This document shows, in pieces, positions 26,840-35,832 of a stretch of DNA of 64,000 nt. The position numbers were made by a program, and so were the translations under genes. The notes below the pieces were generated by a model, which was given only the letters and a program-made list of their open reading frames with translations, had not been told where the DNA came from and searched no databases. The DNA comes from JACDAE01 sp963717195. GTDB lineage: Bacteria; Chloroflexota; Ktedonobacteria; Ktedonobacterales; Ktedonobacteraceae. Positions within the stretch are counted from its first letter, which is position 1; each line of letters starts with the position of its first letter. The stretch is from NCBI GenBank assembly GCA_963717195.1, contig CAVQVR010000008.1, positions 22,862 through 86,861 on the forward strand, in the 5' to 3' direction.

Positions 26840-28159
26840 ATGGACAATACTAACCATCCATTTCCAGACGACGATGCAAGGATTGAATTCACCGATCTGG
26901 ACAGTACTACCCACAATCGCACCTTCCACGAGTTCCGTTTCTCCCCACGTGTACGCATCTGGATGGTTGTTGTTACCGTCATTAGCGTCGTTTTATTTCT
27001 CTCGTTCACGTTTGGTAGCCAGCTCTATTCACTCGTTTACAGACCACAACCACCAAAAATCAGTATCAGTAATATCAATGTCAGTAATAGTACAAGCCCA
27101 TCTGCGATTACCCTGGAGACGGTGATGGATGGTGTCGTGTATGCAGTTGACCCGGATAGAATGTTCTACGCGATCCGTGCCAGCAACGGTTCTCTCATCT
27201 GGCAAAGCTTTACACCGGATATCAGTTGGTCAACCACCAGCGCTGGAATTACCTACACCGTCAAGCAAAATGAAGCTGTCATCGTTGCCCAGGGAAAGGG
27301 TGTCAACCCGCTCTGGATATATCACTCACCTTCGCCTATTGGACCCGCAACTGTAGTTGGCAATCACATTTATATAGTTACGAATGATGATACCATCGAT
27401 GCATTGGATACCACCTATGGAAATTTACTCTGGCATTATCACATAGTTGCTCATATTGCGCAATCACCTATATTCTCAGGAGAATTTGTCTCTATTAATT
27501 CTGAAATTGGCACTCTATTTACGTTTCGTGCCAGCGATGGCGCTTTGCTCTGGCATCAGCAACTTCCATCAGATGCACAGGTTTTTACCACGAATGGGAA
27601 TATCATCTATGCCAGCAATAATAGCATAACCGCGTTGCATTCTAAAGATGGATCCTTAGCGTGGCATCTCAATCTTTCTTCAACTCCAGTGCAACCGCTG
27701 GTAACGGCCTATGGAAACATTTATATTGCCACGTTCGATGGCAACATGAGCGTGTTCAATGGTAGTACTGGCTCATTACTCTGGCGTCGTCATCTTCCTT
27801 CGCTTGCGTACGAATCTATCGCCATCTCGGATACTATGGTCTATATCCATACAAGCGATTATACCCTCTACACTCTGAACGCTATGAATGGGTCTCTGCT
27901 CTGGTCTAAACCTGTGACCAATGTTTTCACCTTTGTAGTCGTAGATGGTATTGCCTACATCATTACTATGACCAGTGAAGTGGAGGCTCTTCATCCCACA
28001 GGTGCAATCCTCTGGCAACGCCAGCTTCCTTCCACTGCCATTCGTCCATTAATAGTCTCCAACGGAGTACTCTTCACTGGTTCGGCTTCTGGTACCATCT
28101 ATGCAGTTCGGGCCAGGGATAACGCCCTGCTCTGGCACTATGCCACCCAGGTCCAATAA
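26840..28159 (+). CDS. Membrane-anchored PQQ-type beta-propeller protein
   Basis: 439 residues: an N-terminal cytoplasmic segment (1-35), one membrane helix (about 38-60, IWMVVVTVISVVLFLSF), then an extracellular beta-propeller made of about eight repeats with the signature ALxxxDGSLLWxxxL (examples NGSLIWQS, DGALLWHQQL, TGSLLWRRHL, NGSLLWSKPV). This is the PQQ/PQQ_2 repeat fold, but residues that bind PQQ or calcium in dehydrogenases were not seen, so a structural or sensing role is more likely than catalysis. It is convergent with the paralogue array that follows and is related in design to the protein at 61757. Confidence 0.85.
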   Translation: MDNTNHPFPDDDARIEFTDLDSTTHNRTFHEFRFSPRVRIWMVVVTVISVVLFLSFTFGSQLYSLVYRPQPPKISISNINVSNSTSPSAITLETVMDGVVYAVDPDRMFYAIRASNGSLIWQSFTPDISWSTTSAGITYTVKQNEAVIVAQGKGVNPLWIYHSPSPIGPATVVGNHIYIVTNDDTIDALDTTYGNLLWHYHIVAHIAQSPIFSGEFVSINSEIGTLFTFRASDGALLWHQQLPSDAQVFTTNGNIIYASNNSITALHSKDGSLAWHLNLSSTPVQPLVTAYGNIYIATFDGNMSVFNGSTGSLLWRRHLPSLAYESIAISDTMVYIHTSDYTLYTLNAMNGSLLWSKPVTNVFTFVVVDGIAYIITMTSEVEALHPTGAILWQRQLPSTAIRPLIVSNGVLFTGSASGTIYAVRARDNALLWHYATQVQ

Positions 28160-28161
28160 AT

Positions 28162-29230
28162 TTATAACTTCCAGACCTGGACATCACTGAACTCGGCATC
28201 AACTGGCGTGTTTTGATTAACCACGGCAAGGCCAATTTTGCCCGAGTTCAGGCTCGTATTCGTCACGGCAACAATATATTGCCCGTTTGCATAAAGATAA
28301 TAACTCCCATTTTTTGCCAGGATGGAGAGCTGATTTGATTGGCCCAGACCCGTTGTAATGGCCGGGCTTATGCCTTGAGTCAGATTATTGACCTGACCAC
28401 TGCTAGTATAGAGGTCGAGCGCGTAAGATCCATCACTACCTATATGGAAGAAATAATACGCCTGGTTGGTGCTATCGACCTGTAAGAGAAGACCTACCTG
28501 TGCCTGGTCGCCCTGATCAAGCGTAACCTGTACCTGGTAGACAAAGTTGCTGAAGTCAGTGTTCTCGGCGATACATGGCTGTAAAAAGCCCTGCTGCGCT
28601 TCCGTGACATGATAGGCACTATCCTTGAATGCGCATCCAGTGCTAGCAACCGAGGTGTTGATTGTATTTCCTACATCCCATCTGGCCGATCCGCTATTAT
28701 CGGCCAGACTATCATCAAGGGTGGGCGTTTTGCCTGTTGCCTGGGTAAGAAGAGTGGAGAGTGTACTCGCGGTCGCCGTGGCACCAGCGATGGTTGCGCT
28801 CGCCTGTGTGCTTTGAATGCTCTGTGCGGTCGCCGTGGCATTGATATGCGCCTGAGCCGTACTCAATATCTGAGCGGTTGCCAGTTGTTGCGCCTGGGCT
28901 GTACCAACGACATTCTGAGTTGCCCGCACTTCTATGGTAACTACGGCGTGGAGAGCCCCATGATAGTCTACCGTGGCACTATAAACAATAAAAACCAGCC
29001 CACTGATGATCAGTAGGAGCGCCAATACAATTGCGCTGACCTGGCCCACTAGAGAGAGTCGTGAGCGTCGCAGGCGTGGCCGCGGAGGCGGAGGCCATGA
29101 TGGCGTCTTCTTTGGCGTTACCTTCGTTATTCTTGCCGTTTCATCACTGGTTATTCTTACCGTTTCATCACTGTTAAGATTTCACAGGTGGAGCGTCAAT
29201 TCTCTCGGCCTGCTCTATCTTTTTTGCCAT
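28162..29230 (-). CDS. Membrane protein with Ala/Thr/Gln stalk and C-terminal jelly-roll-like domain (paralogue 1; N-terminus probably frameshifted)
   Basis: Unknown function. Last member of a five-gene paralogue series. The uninterrupted part (28162-29049) has a membrane helix (VSAIVLALLLIISGLVFIVY), a 70-residue Ala/Thr/Gln-rich stalk and a C-terminal beta-rich domain starting near TPTLDDSLADNSG and ending VDAEFSDVQVWKL, with the conserved core FSNFVYQVQVTLDQGDQAQVG. The frame continues upstream past 29049 through a proline/arginine-rich stretch and a tandem duplication (SDETVRIT/SDETARIT), but has no start there. An ATG at 29230 (MAKKIEQAERID) sits one frame away, so a 1-base shift near 29180 is likely. 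The zinc ribbon of its sisters is absent. Confidence 0.7.
29126..29173. repeat. 24-bp tandem duplication in the coding region
   Basis: Two adjacent copies (29126-29149 and 29150-29173) of a 24-bp unit beginning GTTATTCTT on the plus strand, differing at one base. On the coding strand they give SDETVRIT and SDETARIT. Confidence 0.8.
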
Positions 29231-29250
29231 GCTTCTCTGTGTCCTTGCTC

Positions 29251-29344
29251 GTAGGGGCGTCACCTTGCGTGCGCCTACGTATCAGGGAATAAGTGCTCAT
29301 CGGCACGCGGGCGCACGCAAGGTGACGCTCCTATGCCAATTCAC
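29251..29344. repeat. GTAGGGG-type hairpin repeat (imperfect 25-bp arms)
   Basis: Left arm 29251-29275 starts GTAGGGGCGTCACC; right arm 29320-29344 is its near-perfect complement with two mismatches at the tip. The loop is 44 bases. It belongs to the same subtype as 52414-52505 and the loop of 19174-19256. Confidence 0.8.
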
Positions 29345-29387
29345 TCTAATGAACGGAGGCCTTCATGTTTTTGTCTTTTCTATAGTA

Positions 29388-30207
29388 TCACAATACCCAT
29401 AATTGGGCATTGTTGAATGCAACATCAATATCGTTACGACCCTCAGGATTGACTGCAATCAGGCTGATAAGTCCTGTACTAAATGTGCTATCGTCAAAGC
29501 TGCTAATAAATTGTTTATTGATGTAAAACATGAAATGGTTACTGCGTGCTATTACTGTCAGAAGTTCAGGTTGCTTCAAGCCAGTCTGCAGGGTAGCGTC
29601 GCGACCAAATTCAAGTATATTTTCGCCATCAGCTATTTTATTTGTTATCACTCCTGTATTATAGAGTCCGTTATTCGTAGACAAAAATGAGTAACCTTCT
29701 ATTACTAGAAGAGAACTTCGCAGCAACAGCCCTCCTGCTGAACCATTCAAAATAGTCATCTGAACCTGAAAGACAAAATTGCTATAGTTCTTCGCTGTAT
29801 TTAGACAGGCGAAATAGATGTGATCGCTAGCAACATGAATGTGATATGCTCCACCAGTGAATGTACAACTGCTGTTTCCTATATTCCCTGTATCCCATCC
29901 ACCCATCGGAGCATCCATTGAATTATTGAATGTTGGCGCTTTATTTGTGAACTGGGTATAAAGAGACTGAGGGGAATTTTATTGATTTTGCCTGAGCCTG
30001 GTTGGTAAGAATAGTGTTCGCTACAGCTGTCGCCTGGATCTTTAGTTCTCTTGGGTGCAAGATGGTTGCGTAGAAGATGAGAAACCCACTTCCTAGAATG
30101 ATGAGAAGTGAGAGGATGACAAGTGCTGTACTGGCCACTACAGATGCTCTACGAGATGTTGGTTTTTGCATCATTACAGGTGGTGGGGTTTTTGTTAGAT
30201 CATACAT
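29388..30207 (-). pseudogene. Paralogue 2 of the membrane/jelly-roll family, frameshifted
   Basis: Encoded in two frames. The first (30207-29941) gives MYDLTKTPPPVMMQKP, a membrane helix and a short stalk (ELKIQATAVANTIL) and then runs off into SVSLYPVHK. The second frame supplies the expected NSPQSLYTQFTNKAPTFNNS and the whole C-terminal domain to the stop at 29388 (NYSNFVFQVQMTILNG ... DVAFNNAQLWVL). The break lies near 29975-29990, in an A4/C4-rich stretch. As written the two parts would not be joined. It has no zinc ribbon. It begins 3 bases after the stop of paralogue 3, in one operon. Confidence 0.75.
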
Positions 30208-30209
30208 CG

Positions 30210-31220
30210 TTATAATTCCCAGACTTTTACATTGTTGAACGCTACATCAAAAGGGCCTGAGGTACTTGCAGAGGATGCAAATGCGATCTGGCCAGATGAA
30301 CAGGTTGTGTCAACGACCGTTGCTACAGGTTGAGCGTTAACATATAAGTTGATATGACTATTGCGAGCAATAACAGTGAGGAGATTCGGATGCTTTAATC
30401 CTGTTACAATAGCCGCATTTGTTCCACTTTGTAAGATTCTCAGATTTTGTTGAGTAGTGATGCCGAATCCGTAATCACCATATGTATCGATAAAAAACAT
30501 ATATGCATTGCCAGCATTGTTACGAAACATGAGTCCACCTAGGCCTCCCGTAATGATCTCTATCTGAGCTTGAAATGCCAGATTAGTGAACTCCGTACCA
30601 TAGCCTGTGCAAAGACTACTTTTATATGTTGAGGATTGAACATGATAGGCACCATCTCGGAAGTTGCAGAGGTCTTTACCGCCAGCATAGTTATACCACA
30701 CATTCCCGCTGTCATCTTTGAGCGGATCATCAATCACTGGTGTGTTGCTGGTCGCTTGTTGATATACCTGTTCCGGTGTCATACTACCGGCAGTGGCGGT
30801 AGCATACGAGTTAGCCTGAGCCGTCTCTCGTGCCTGCGCAGTTAAAAAGTTCTGCGCGACCTCCGTAGCCTGTGCATGGAGATCAGCGGGTCGGAAGTTG
30901 GCGGCGTAAACGATGGAACCAACACCCCCTAAAATGAAAAGCAGTGCTAACAGGATAAGGAGGGCCGTCATCCACCCTGGCACCTGTGCTTTTTGTATTG
31001 GATAAGCTGCTACGCTTTTCTCTGCATCAAGCGGAAGGGGTCTTGCTTCGACTGGAACAGATGATGCGGACTGAGTTGAGGGCACTGATTGCTCTGCATA
31101 TGTATGATGGTCAATATATGGAATTGCATCATAATCAGAACTAGAGGATGTCAGAGCTCCACATCTGGGGCAAACAGATGCCCCTGGTGGAAGCAACGTT
31201 CCACATGCATTACATTGCAT
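30210..31220 (-). CDS. Zinc-ribbon/membrane helix/jelly-roll-like protein (paralogue 3)
   Basis: 336 residues, function unknown. N-terminal zinc ribbon MQCNACGTLLPPGASVCPRCGA (two CxxC pairs), a variable linker, membrane helix (about 85-108, VPGWMTALLILLALLFILGG), an alanine-rich stalk (QATEVAQNFLTAQARETAQ), and a C-terminal beta-rich domain (about 165-336) with TEFTNLAFQAQIEIITGGLGGLMF and the final FNNVKVWEL. The ribbon is predicted to be cytoplasmic and the C-terminal domain outside. The C-terminal fold resembles LamG/3-keto-disaccharide-hydrolase concanavalin-like domains by pattern only. Confidence 0.8.
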   Translation of the reverse strand: MQCNACGTLLPPGASVCPRCGALTSSSSDYDAIPYIDHHTYAEQSVPSTQSASSVPVEARPLPLDAEKSVAAYPIQKAQVPGWMTALLILLALLFILGGVGSIVYAANFRPADLHAQATEVAQNFLTAQARETAQANSYATATAGSMTPEQVYQQATSNTPVIDDPLKDDSGNVWYNYAGGKDLCNFRDGAYHVQSSTYKSSLCTGYGTEFTNLAFQAQIEIITGGLGGLMFRNNAGNAYMFFIDTYGDYGFGITTQQNLRILQSGTNAAIVTGLKHPNLLTVIARNSHINLYVNAQPVATVVDTTCSSGQIAFASSASTSGPFDVAFNNVKVWEL

Positions 31221-31431
31221 TGTTTTTTTCCTATAAAATAGATAATAATTGCATAAAGCAATATGCTAAAGATAATAAGACCTATAATGTGATGGACAGC
31301 ATAACCTTCATCAAGCTAGCCCATCGATGAAGGCGTGAGTCAGAGCCTGGTGGTCAGTTTTGTTATTGTATTCCTGAAACAGGTAGAGCTTATTATATAT
31401 TGTTTCTTGAATAAACGCAAGCAAGAAAGCT

Positions 31432-32442
31432 CTACAGTTTCCATACTTGTAAGTGATTGAAGGTTGCATCAACCGCTACATTTGTAATTGTTCCTCCGCT
31501 TGCTATGCCGATCAGGCCAGAACTGGATGAGGAATCACTCGTACTGACGACGAAATGTTTATTCACATACAAATAAAACATGCTTCCCTGAGCAATAATG
31601 GTCAGTAGATTAGATAGTCCATGGCCCGCATTGATCGTGCTATTGCTACCCTCGGCCAGCACCTTAAAGTTTGTTGTGCCGCTTTGACCAGTTCCCAGCA
31701 CATAGGTGCCCTGGGAAGTAAGTTCAATCACGTAAGCCTGCAAGCTGGTTGTATTTGCACGAAAAATGAGTCCAAGGGTATCCCCTTGCGTAAGTGTGAC
31801 CTGTACCTGGCAAGCGAAATTACTCACATTTAACGCTGTCGACCCACAGAGGATATCGCCTCCCTGTGGTGCTGTAGCATGCAGCGAGGTTCCTGAGACG
31901 ACGCAAGTTCCTGTTGTGGTTGCGCCCCAGGCGCTACTGGTCGCGCTACTGAAGGCATCACTTATTGTTGGTACGCTGCTCGTTACCTGAGTATAGATGG
32001 TTTGTGGATCACCTGTAGTAAACGGGTTTGTGGGCGTTTTTGGTACGGCACGAGTTCCAGTTGCATTATGTACCAGCAAAAAAACCAGTGCGATGATGAC
32101 AAGAATAGAGAGAATGGAGATCGTCGTTGTAAGAATGAGAAGTGGTGTGCGCCTTGGTGGCACCGGACTACCAACAGGTGAAGCAGAAGAGAGTGCCTCT
32201 CCTGATGTCGTACTTTGCATAGATGGTTCGATTGATGAAGATGGCAGAGGTGGTGGGGGAAATGCAGTAGAAGCAACCGGCGGTGTCTCCTGGTCTGTAA
32301 AAGGAATGTACTCATCGTAAAAAGAGGGCATTCTCTCAGCAGGCTGCGCTGGAGCAAGCTGAGGAGCGGCTACGGGAGCCCCACAGTTTGGACATGTGCT
32401 TACACCTGGTGGAAGGGGTCTGCCACATGAGGTACATTGCAT
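31432..32442 (-). CDS. Zinc-ribbon/membrane helix/jelly-roll-like protein (paralogue 4)
   Basis: 336 residues. Zinc ribbon MQCTSCGRPLPPGVSTCPNCGA, a long proline-rich linker (about 25-105), membrane helix (about 108-130, LLILTTTISILSILVIIALVF), only a short stalk, then PQTIYTQVTSSVPTISDAF and the beta-rich domain with LNVSNFACQVQVTLTQGDTLGLIFR and closing ATFNHLQVWKL. Like its sisters it ends in a hydrophobic-W-x-L tail, suggesting a fixed C-terminal strand. A GTAGAGCTT..AAGCTCTAC hairpin overlaps its stop codon (31383-31435). Confidence 0.8.
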   Translation of the reverse strand: MQCTSCGRPLPPGVSTCPNCGAPVAAPQLAPAQPAERMPSFYDEYIPFTDQETPPVASTAFPPPPLPSSSIEPSMQSTTSGEALSSASPVGSPVPPRRTPLLILTTTISILSILVIIALVFLLVHNATGTRAVPKTPTNPFTTGDPQTIYTQVTSSVPTISDAFSSATSSAWGATTTGTCVVSGTSLHATAPQGGDILCGSTALNVSNFACQVQVTLTQGDTLGLIFRANTTSLQAYVIELTSQGTYVLGTGQSGTTNFKVLAEGSNSTINAGHGLSNLLTIIAQGSMFYLYVNKHFVVSTSDSSSSSGLIGIASGGTITNVAVDATFNHLQVWKL

Positions 32443-32505
32443 TGTTGTGTCCTTTCATATGATATATCCGCATGGGCGCATCAACGCCGCTATCCACATA
32501 TTATC

Positions 32506-33651
32506 TCACAATGTCCAGACGGTAGCATCATTAAACACAACATCCGTACCTTCAGTATTGTCGTATGCAAATACACCGATCTCTCCTGCGCTATAGGTTG
32601 CATCATTTATTGTATCGGTAAACTTTTTATTGACATATATAGATATCGTACTATTGCGTGCGATGACGGTCACCAGGTTGGTTTGTGCGCCTGTCTTGAT
32701 TGCCGTGCTGCTATCATCCAGAATGGGTGTGATGGTTTTGCTATCTCTGGAAACGGAGATACCAAAGAGGCCATCATGTGAGATACGCAGAAGATAGAGT
32801 TGTGCGTTGGTATCGTTGGCGCGGAAGACGAGTCCGCCGCCGTCTCCTTGCAGTATAGTCATCTGTACCTGGAAAGCAAAATTGCTAAAGTTGGATGTTG
32901 TGGCGAAGCAAGGGACATAGGTGTGGCTCTGAAAGACGCTGGCGTGGAGGGCAGCGTTGGTGAATGCGCATCCACCGCCGCCAACCGCGTCATAGTTGCT
33001 CCAGTTTGCACCATCCTGTGTGGTCAATGGCGAACTGAGTGCGGGTGTTCCGCTGGTGGCCGTGTTGTAGATATTCTGAAGTGCCTGAGCCTGAGCCTGA
33101 GCAGTAGCGGTTGCCTGAGCTTGTGCCTGTGCGGTCGCATGGGCCTGCACCTGAGCAGTAGTGGTTGCCTGGCTCTGGGCGGTCAATATGGTCTGGACTG
33201 TCGCGGTTGCCTGGGCGCGTAGTTGGGATGGTTGTGCGGTGGTTGCATAGTAGATGAGGACGATTCCACTGAACATAGTGAGCAGGGCGAGTAAGACGAG
33301 GAAAATGGTCGCTCCCTTCCCTAATCCTTGCCTGGGCTTCTTTGCTAATGGTGGCTCAAATGACGCTGGGGGAGAATAGTGGGGAGATGCCTGCTCTGTA
33401 TGCGGGGAGTATGTGCCATAATACCCTGCTACAGGGGAAGGTGCTGGCCGCGCTGAAGCAGCGGAGAGCGGAGAAGATTCTACCCTCTGCGCCTGTTGTC
33501 TCTGCTGAGCAGACATCGTTTCAGCACTGTCAGGTGTTGCCTGGGGTGGAAGCGATATAATGGTGCCACACCGAGGACAACGCGTCACTCCCGACTGAAG
33601 CGGCGTTCCACATTTTAAGCAATAGCGCATTCCATCTCCAGGCGATGACAA
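32506..33651 (-). CDS. Zinc-ribbon/membrane helix/jelly-roll-like protein (paralogue 5)
   Basis: 381 residues, the longest member and first of the array. Zinc ribbon YCLKCGTPLQSGVTRCPRCG, a low-complexity linker (about 35-105), membrane helix (about 110-138), and a long stalk of ATAQAQAQATA-type repeats (about 145-190) likely to be helical. The C-terminal domain (about 195-381) has TSNFSNFAFQVQMTILQGDGGG and ends FNDATVWTL. The array probably arose by tandem duplication. A triple 54-bp repeat lies upstream. Confidence 0.8.
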   Translation of the reverse strand: MSSPGDGMRYCLKCGTPLQSGVTRCPRCGTIISLPPQATPDSAETMSAQQRQQAQRVESSPLSAASARPAPSPVAGYYGTYSPHTEQASPHYSPPASFEPPLAKKPRQGLGKGATIFLVLLALLTMFSGIVLIYYATTAQPSQLRAQATATVQTILTAQSQATTTAQVQAHATAQAQAQATATAQAQAQALQNIYNTATSGTPALSSPLTTQDGANWSNYDAVGGGGCAFTNAALHASVFQSHTYVPCFATTSNFSNFAFQVQMTILQGDGGGLVFRANDTNAQLYLLRISHDGLFGISVSRDSKTITPILDDSSTAIKTGAQTNLVTVIARNSTISIYVNKKFTDTINDATYSAGEIGVFAYDNTEGTDVVFNDATVWTL

Positions 33652-33767
33652 CTGCTTGCAAGAACAACAAAGGCAAGCATGCCAGCGAACATCTCAGGAT
33701 ACTGTTGTGCTAGCATAACATGCCTGCCCATCAATGCCAAGTCAATAGTAAGAATGGGGTGCCTGTC

Positions 33768-33929
33768 TTTTTGCCATTTCTGGGTAGGGGCGTGAGCTTG
33801 CCTCCGCCCTGGTGGAGAAGCTTTTTGCCATTTCTGGGTAGGGGCGTGAGCTTGCCTCCGCCCTGGTGGGGAAGCTTTTTGCCATTTCTGGGTAGGGGCG
33901 TGAGCTTGCCTCCGCCCTGGTGGGGAAGC
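33768..33929. repeat. Three tandem copies of a 54-bp unit
   Basis: Copies at 33768-33821, 33822-33875 and 33876-33929 differ at one base. Each contains GGGTAGGGGCGTGAGC and CTCCGCCCTGGTGG. The unit includes the GTAGGGGCG tip of the hairpin family. The apparent frame across it is repeat-driven and not counted as a gene. Confidence 0.9.
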
Positions 33930-33941
33930 TCGCTTCAGATA

Positions 33942-34253
33942 TCAGACCATACCAAGCTCCCACTTTGCATCCTCCGTCATGCGATCAGGCGACCAGGGAG
34001 GATCAAACGTCATTTCAACCTTGCAGCTCTTGACATTCTCGACCTGCTGGACACGCATCTGCACCTCGTCAACCACCTCGCCTGCCATTGGGCACCCCAG
34101 GGCCGTCAGCGTCATCGTAATATTGACCAGTCCAGCCTCGTCATCAATGTCAACATTGTAGATCAACCCGAGATCGACAATGTTGACCGGAATCTCTGGA
34201 TCATAGCACTCTTGAAGAGCATCCATCACTTCCGCTTTATTAATCTCTGCCAT
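33942..34253 (-). CDS. SufT/MIP18-type iron-sulfur assembly protein (DUF59)
   Basis: Cytoplasmic protein of 103 residues covering the whole DUF59 domain: DALQECYDPEIPVNIVDLGLIY, VNITMTLTALGCPMAG with the conserved Cys, and the closing VEMTFDPPWSPDRMTEDAKWELG. Family members help mature Fe-S proteins (SufT) or take part in phenylacetate degradation (PaaD). With no paa genes near, the Fe-S role is more likely. Standalone gene. Confidence 0.92.
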   Translation of the reverse strand: MAEINKAEVMDALQECYDPEIPVNIVDLGLIYNVDIDDEAGLVNITMTLTALGCPMAGEVVDEVQMRVQQVENVKSCKVEMTFDPPWSPDRMTEDAKWELGMV

Positions 34254-34445
34254 CGTTACACGGCTCCTTTTTTGCCTATTAATCCGAGTAATTTAGTAGG
34301 AATATATTCCTCTATACTATAGCCCCGAATTTATCTCTTGTCAAAGATATAGACCCACTCAGGGGTGAGGTTCAGAACTATGAAGCACTCCCCCATGCTC
34401 AAACAAATTGATTAAAGATTGGTAACTCTTCAGAAGGGGCCTGAC

Positions 34446-34566
34446 TCCTCAGCGCCTGCGGCGCTTCGCAAGCCGTTTGGTGTGGACGGTGGGACTGGCG
34501 GCCTGGGGCCGCCAGTCCCACCGTCCACACCAAACCTGGGCGAGCCACCGCAGGTGGCGAGGAGGC
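34446..34566. repeat. Large hairpin with perfect 28-bp inner arms
   Basis: Inner arms 34476-34503 (TTTGGTGTGGACGGTGGG...) and 34507-34534 are exact complements with a 3-base loop. Imperfect outer arms (CTCCTCAGCGCCTGCGG / CCGCAGGTGGCGAGGAG) extend it to 34446-34566. The 34254-34668 gap contains nothing else recognisable. Confidence 0.85.
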
Positions 34567-34668
34567 CTGAATAGTTACTAAAGATTTATATGAATATGTC
34601 GATATATAAATGCAGAGCCTTTCAACGCGTAGGTATTCCCCCCCATTTTAACAAGAAAGGTAAAAACT

Positions 34669-35511
34669 ATGACGCAAAGTAGCGAAATTTCCCCCTCCTC
34701 TTCATCCACGGACTTCGATCCATGCGATCCCGACCTGATGCTGAACAGTGCAACCACCTATATTGACAGAGGGTGGCGCGTCTTTCCCTTGCACACCATC
34801 ACCTCATCTGGCAAATGTACCTGCCGTTCCCCTACCTGCCAGCAAAAAGGCAATCACCAGATCAGGCCAGCAGGCATGCGGGGTGCGACAACGCGCCTGC
34901 GTGACATTCTGGAATGGTGGGAGGACGATCCAGATGCCAACATCGGCATTGTGACTGGGGCGGGCTTGCTGGTCATCGCGGTCTACTCTGCACGCGGAGG
35001 TTCGCTGGATGCAGTACCCGTTAATCCTATTCCACAAACAGGACTTGTCAATGTCGGTACTGCAGGTTGGCATCTCTACTTCACATATAACAAGAACCTT
35101 CTTGTGAATAGTCAGAGAGACGCGCTCGGTCCAGGTATTGATGTGATAGCCGAAGGCAGCTACGTTGTAGCGCCACCCGGCCTGCATCCCTCGGGGCAAC
35201 GCTACGCCTGGGCCTCGCACATTGCTCCACGCACATTGCCACCCAAAATCCTCGCTCTGCTTCAATCTGAGCACGGCTGGGTGCGCAGTGATTACCTTAG
35301 CGTGCTCAATCTCATAAATCGACATGGTTACCCTCTCACTCCCAGCGAGATCGCTCATGGGCTGCACAAAGACTACTCCGCTACCCTCAAATTGCTCCGC
35401 CGTATGGTTTTAGATCACCAGATCTACCTCGTCAGGCGTGGTCTATATGCTCCTTGCAAGGTGGATGCTTCATACATGTCGTCTTCGCTAAAACCTGACG
35501 ACAAGACATAA
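34669..35511 (+). CDS. Prim-Pol (AEP) domain protein with replaced catalytic Asp residues
   Basis: 280 residues. Residues about 27-200 match the bifunctional DNA primase/polymerase N-terminal domain: YIDRGWRVFPLH, a Cys-rich insert CTCRSPTCQQKGNHQIRP, GATT..I.EWWEDDPDANIGIVTG, HLYFTY, and GIDVIAEGSYVVAPP. The metal-binding D-x-D normally found after the TG..L.V stretch is A104-V-Y106 here (VIAVYSARGG), so polymerase activity is doubtful. The C-terminal part (about 205-270, PLTPSEIAHGLHKDYSATLKLLRRMV) is a winged helix. It may be a DNA-binding derivative of a plasmid or phage primase. No helicase domain follows. Confidence 0.85.
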   Translation: MTQSSEISPSSSSTDFDPCDPDLMLNSATTYIDRGWRVFPLHTITSSGKCTCRSPTCQQKGNHQIRPAGMRGATTRLRDILEWWEDDPDANIGIVTGAGLLVIAVYSARGGSLDAVPVNPIPQTGLVNVGTAGWHLYFTYNKNLLVNSQRDALGPGIDVIAEGSYVVAPPGLHPSGQRYAWASHIAPRTLPPKILALLQSEHGWVRSDYLSVLNLINRHGYPLTPSEIAHGLHKDYSATLKLLRRMVLDHQIYLVRRGLYAPCKVDASYMSSSLKPDDKT

Positions 35512-35832
35512 ATGTGAGTTGATACCTGGGCATCATAAACATAGTCCAGGGCTCATGGGTGCGGTTCATTCATTTACGAAAAGGCTCAATGGTCAATGAA
35601 CTGCACTCGTGGGTCATTTGACACTTGTCTGTAACAATGCTCTATGGTATATTCTTGCTAATAGCCTATAATGCATGGTTGCTCTATACTGTCAGGAAAG
35701 CAACGATATTATAAAATAATCTCTCTTCCTCAAAAATCGCATGCCGATGAACGTTCAACCGTTCGCGCAAAGATCTTGGGGAGCAAATGCATTGAAAATC
35801 GCTACTATAAATTTGCAAGGGAGGGTACCCAT
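35512..35832. other. Gap before the type VII-like cassette
   Basis: No gene is supported. The open frame before 35833 has no ribosome site and is AT-rich. A TATAAT hexamer occurs near 35666 without a clear -35 box. Confidence 0.4.

Noticed and set aside
33742..33963. Minus-strand frame of 73 codons over the 54-bp tandem repeats
   Set aside because: It is open only because the repeat unit is a multiple of three. It has no ribosome site and overlaps the SufT-like stop.
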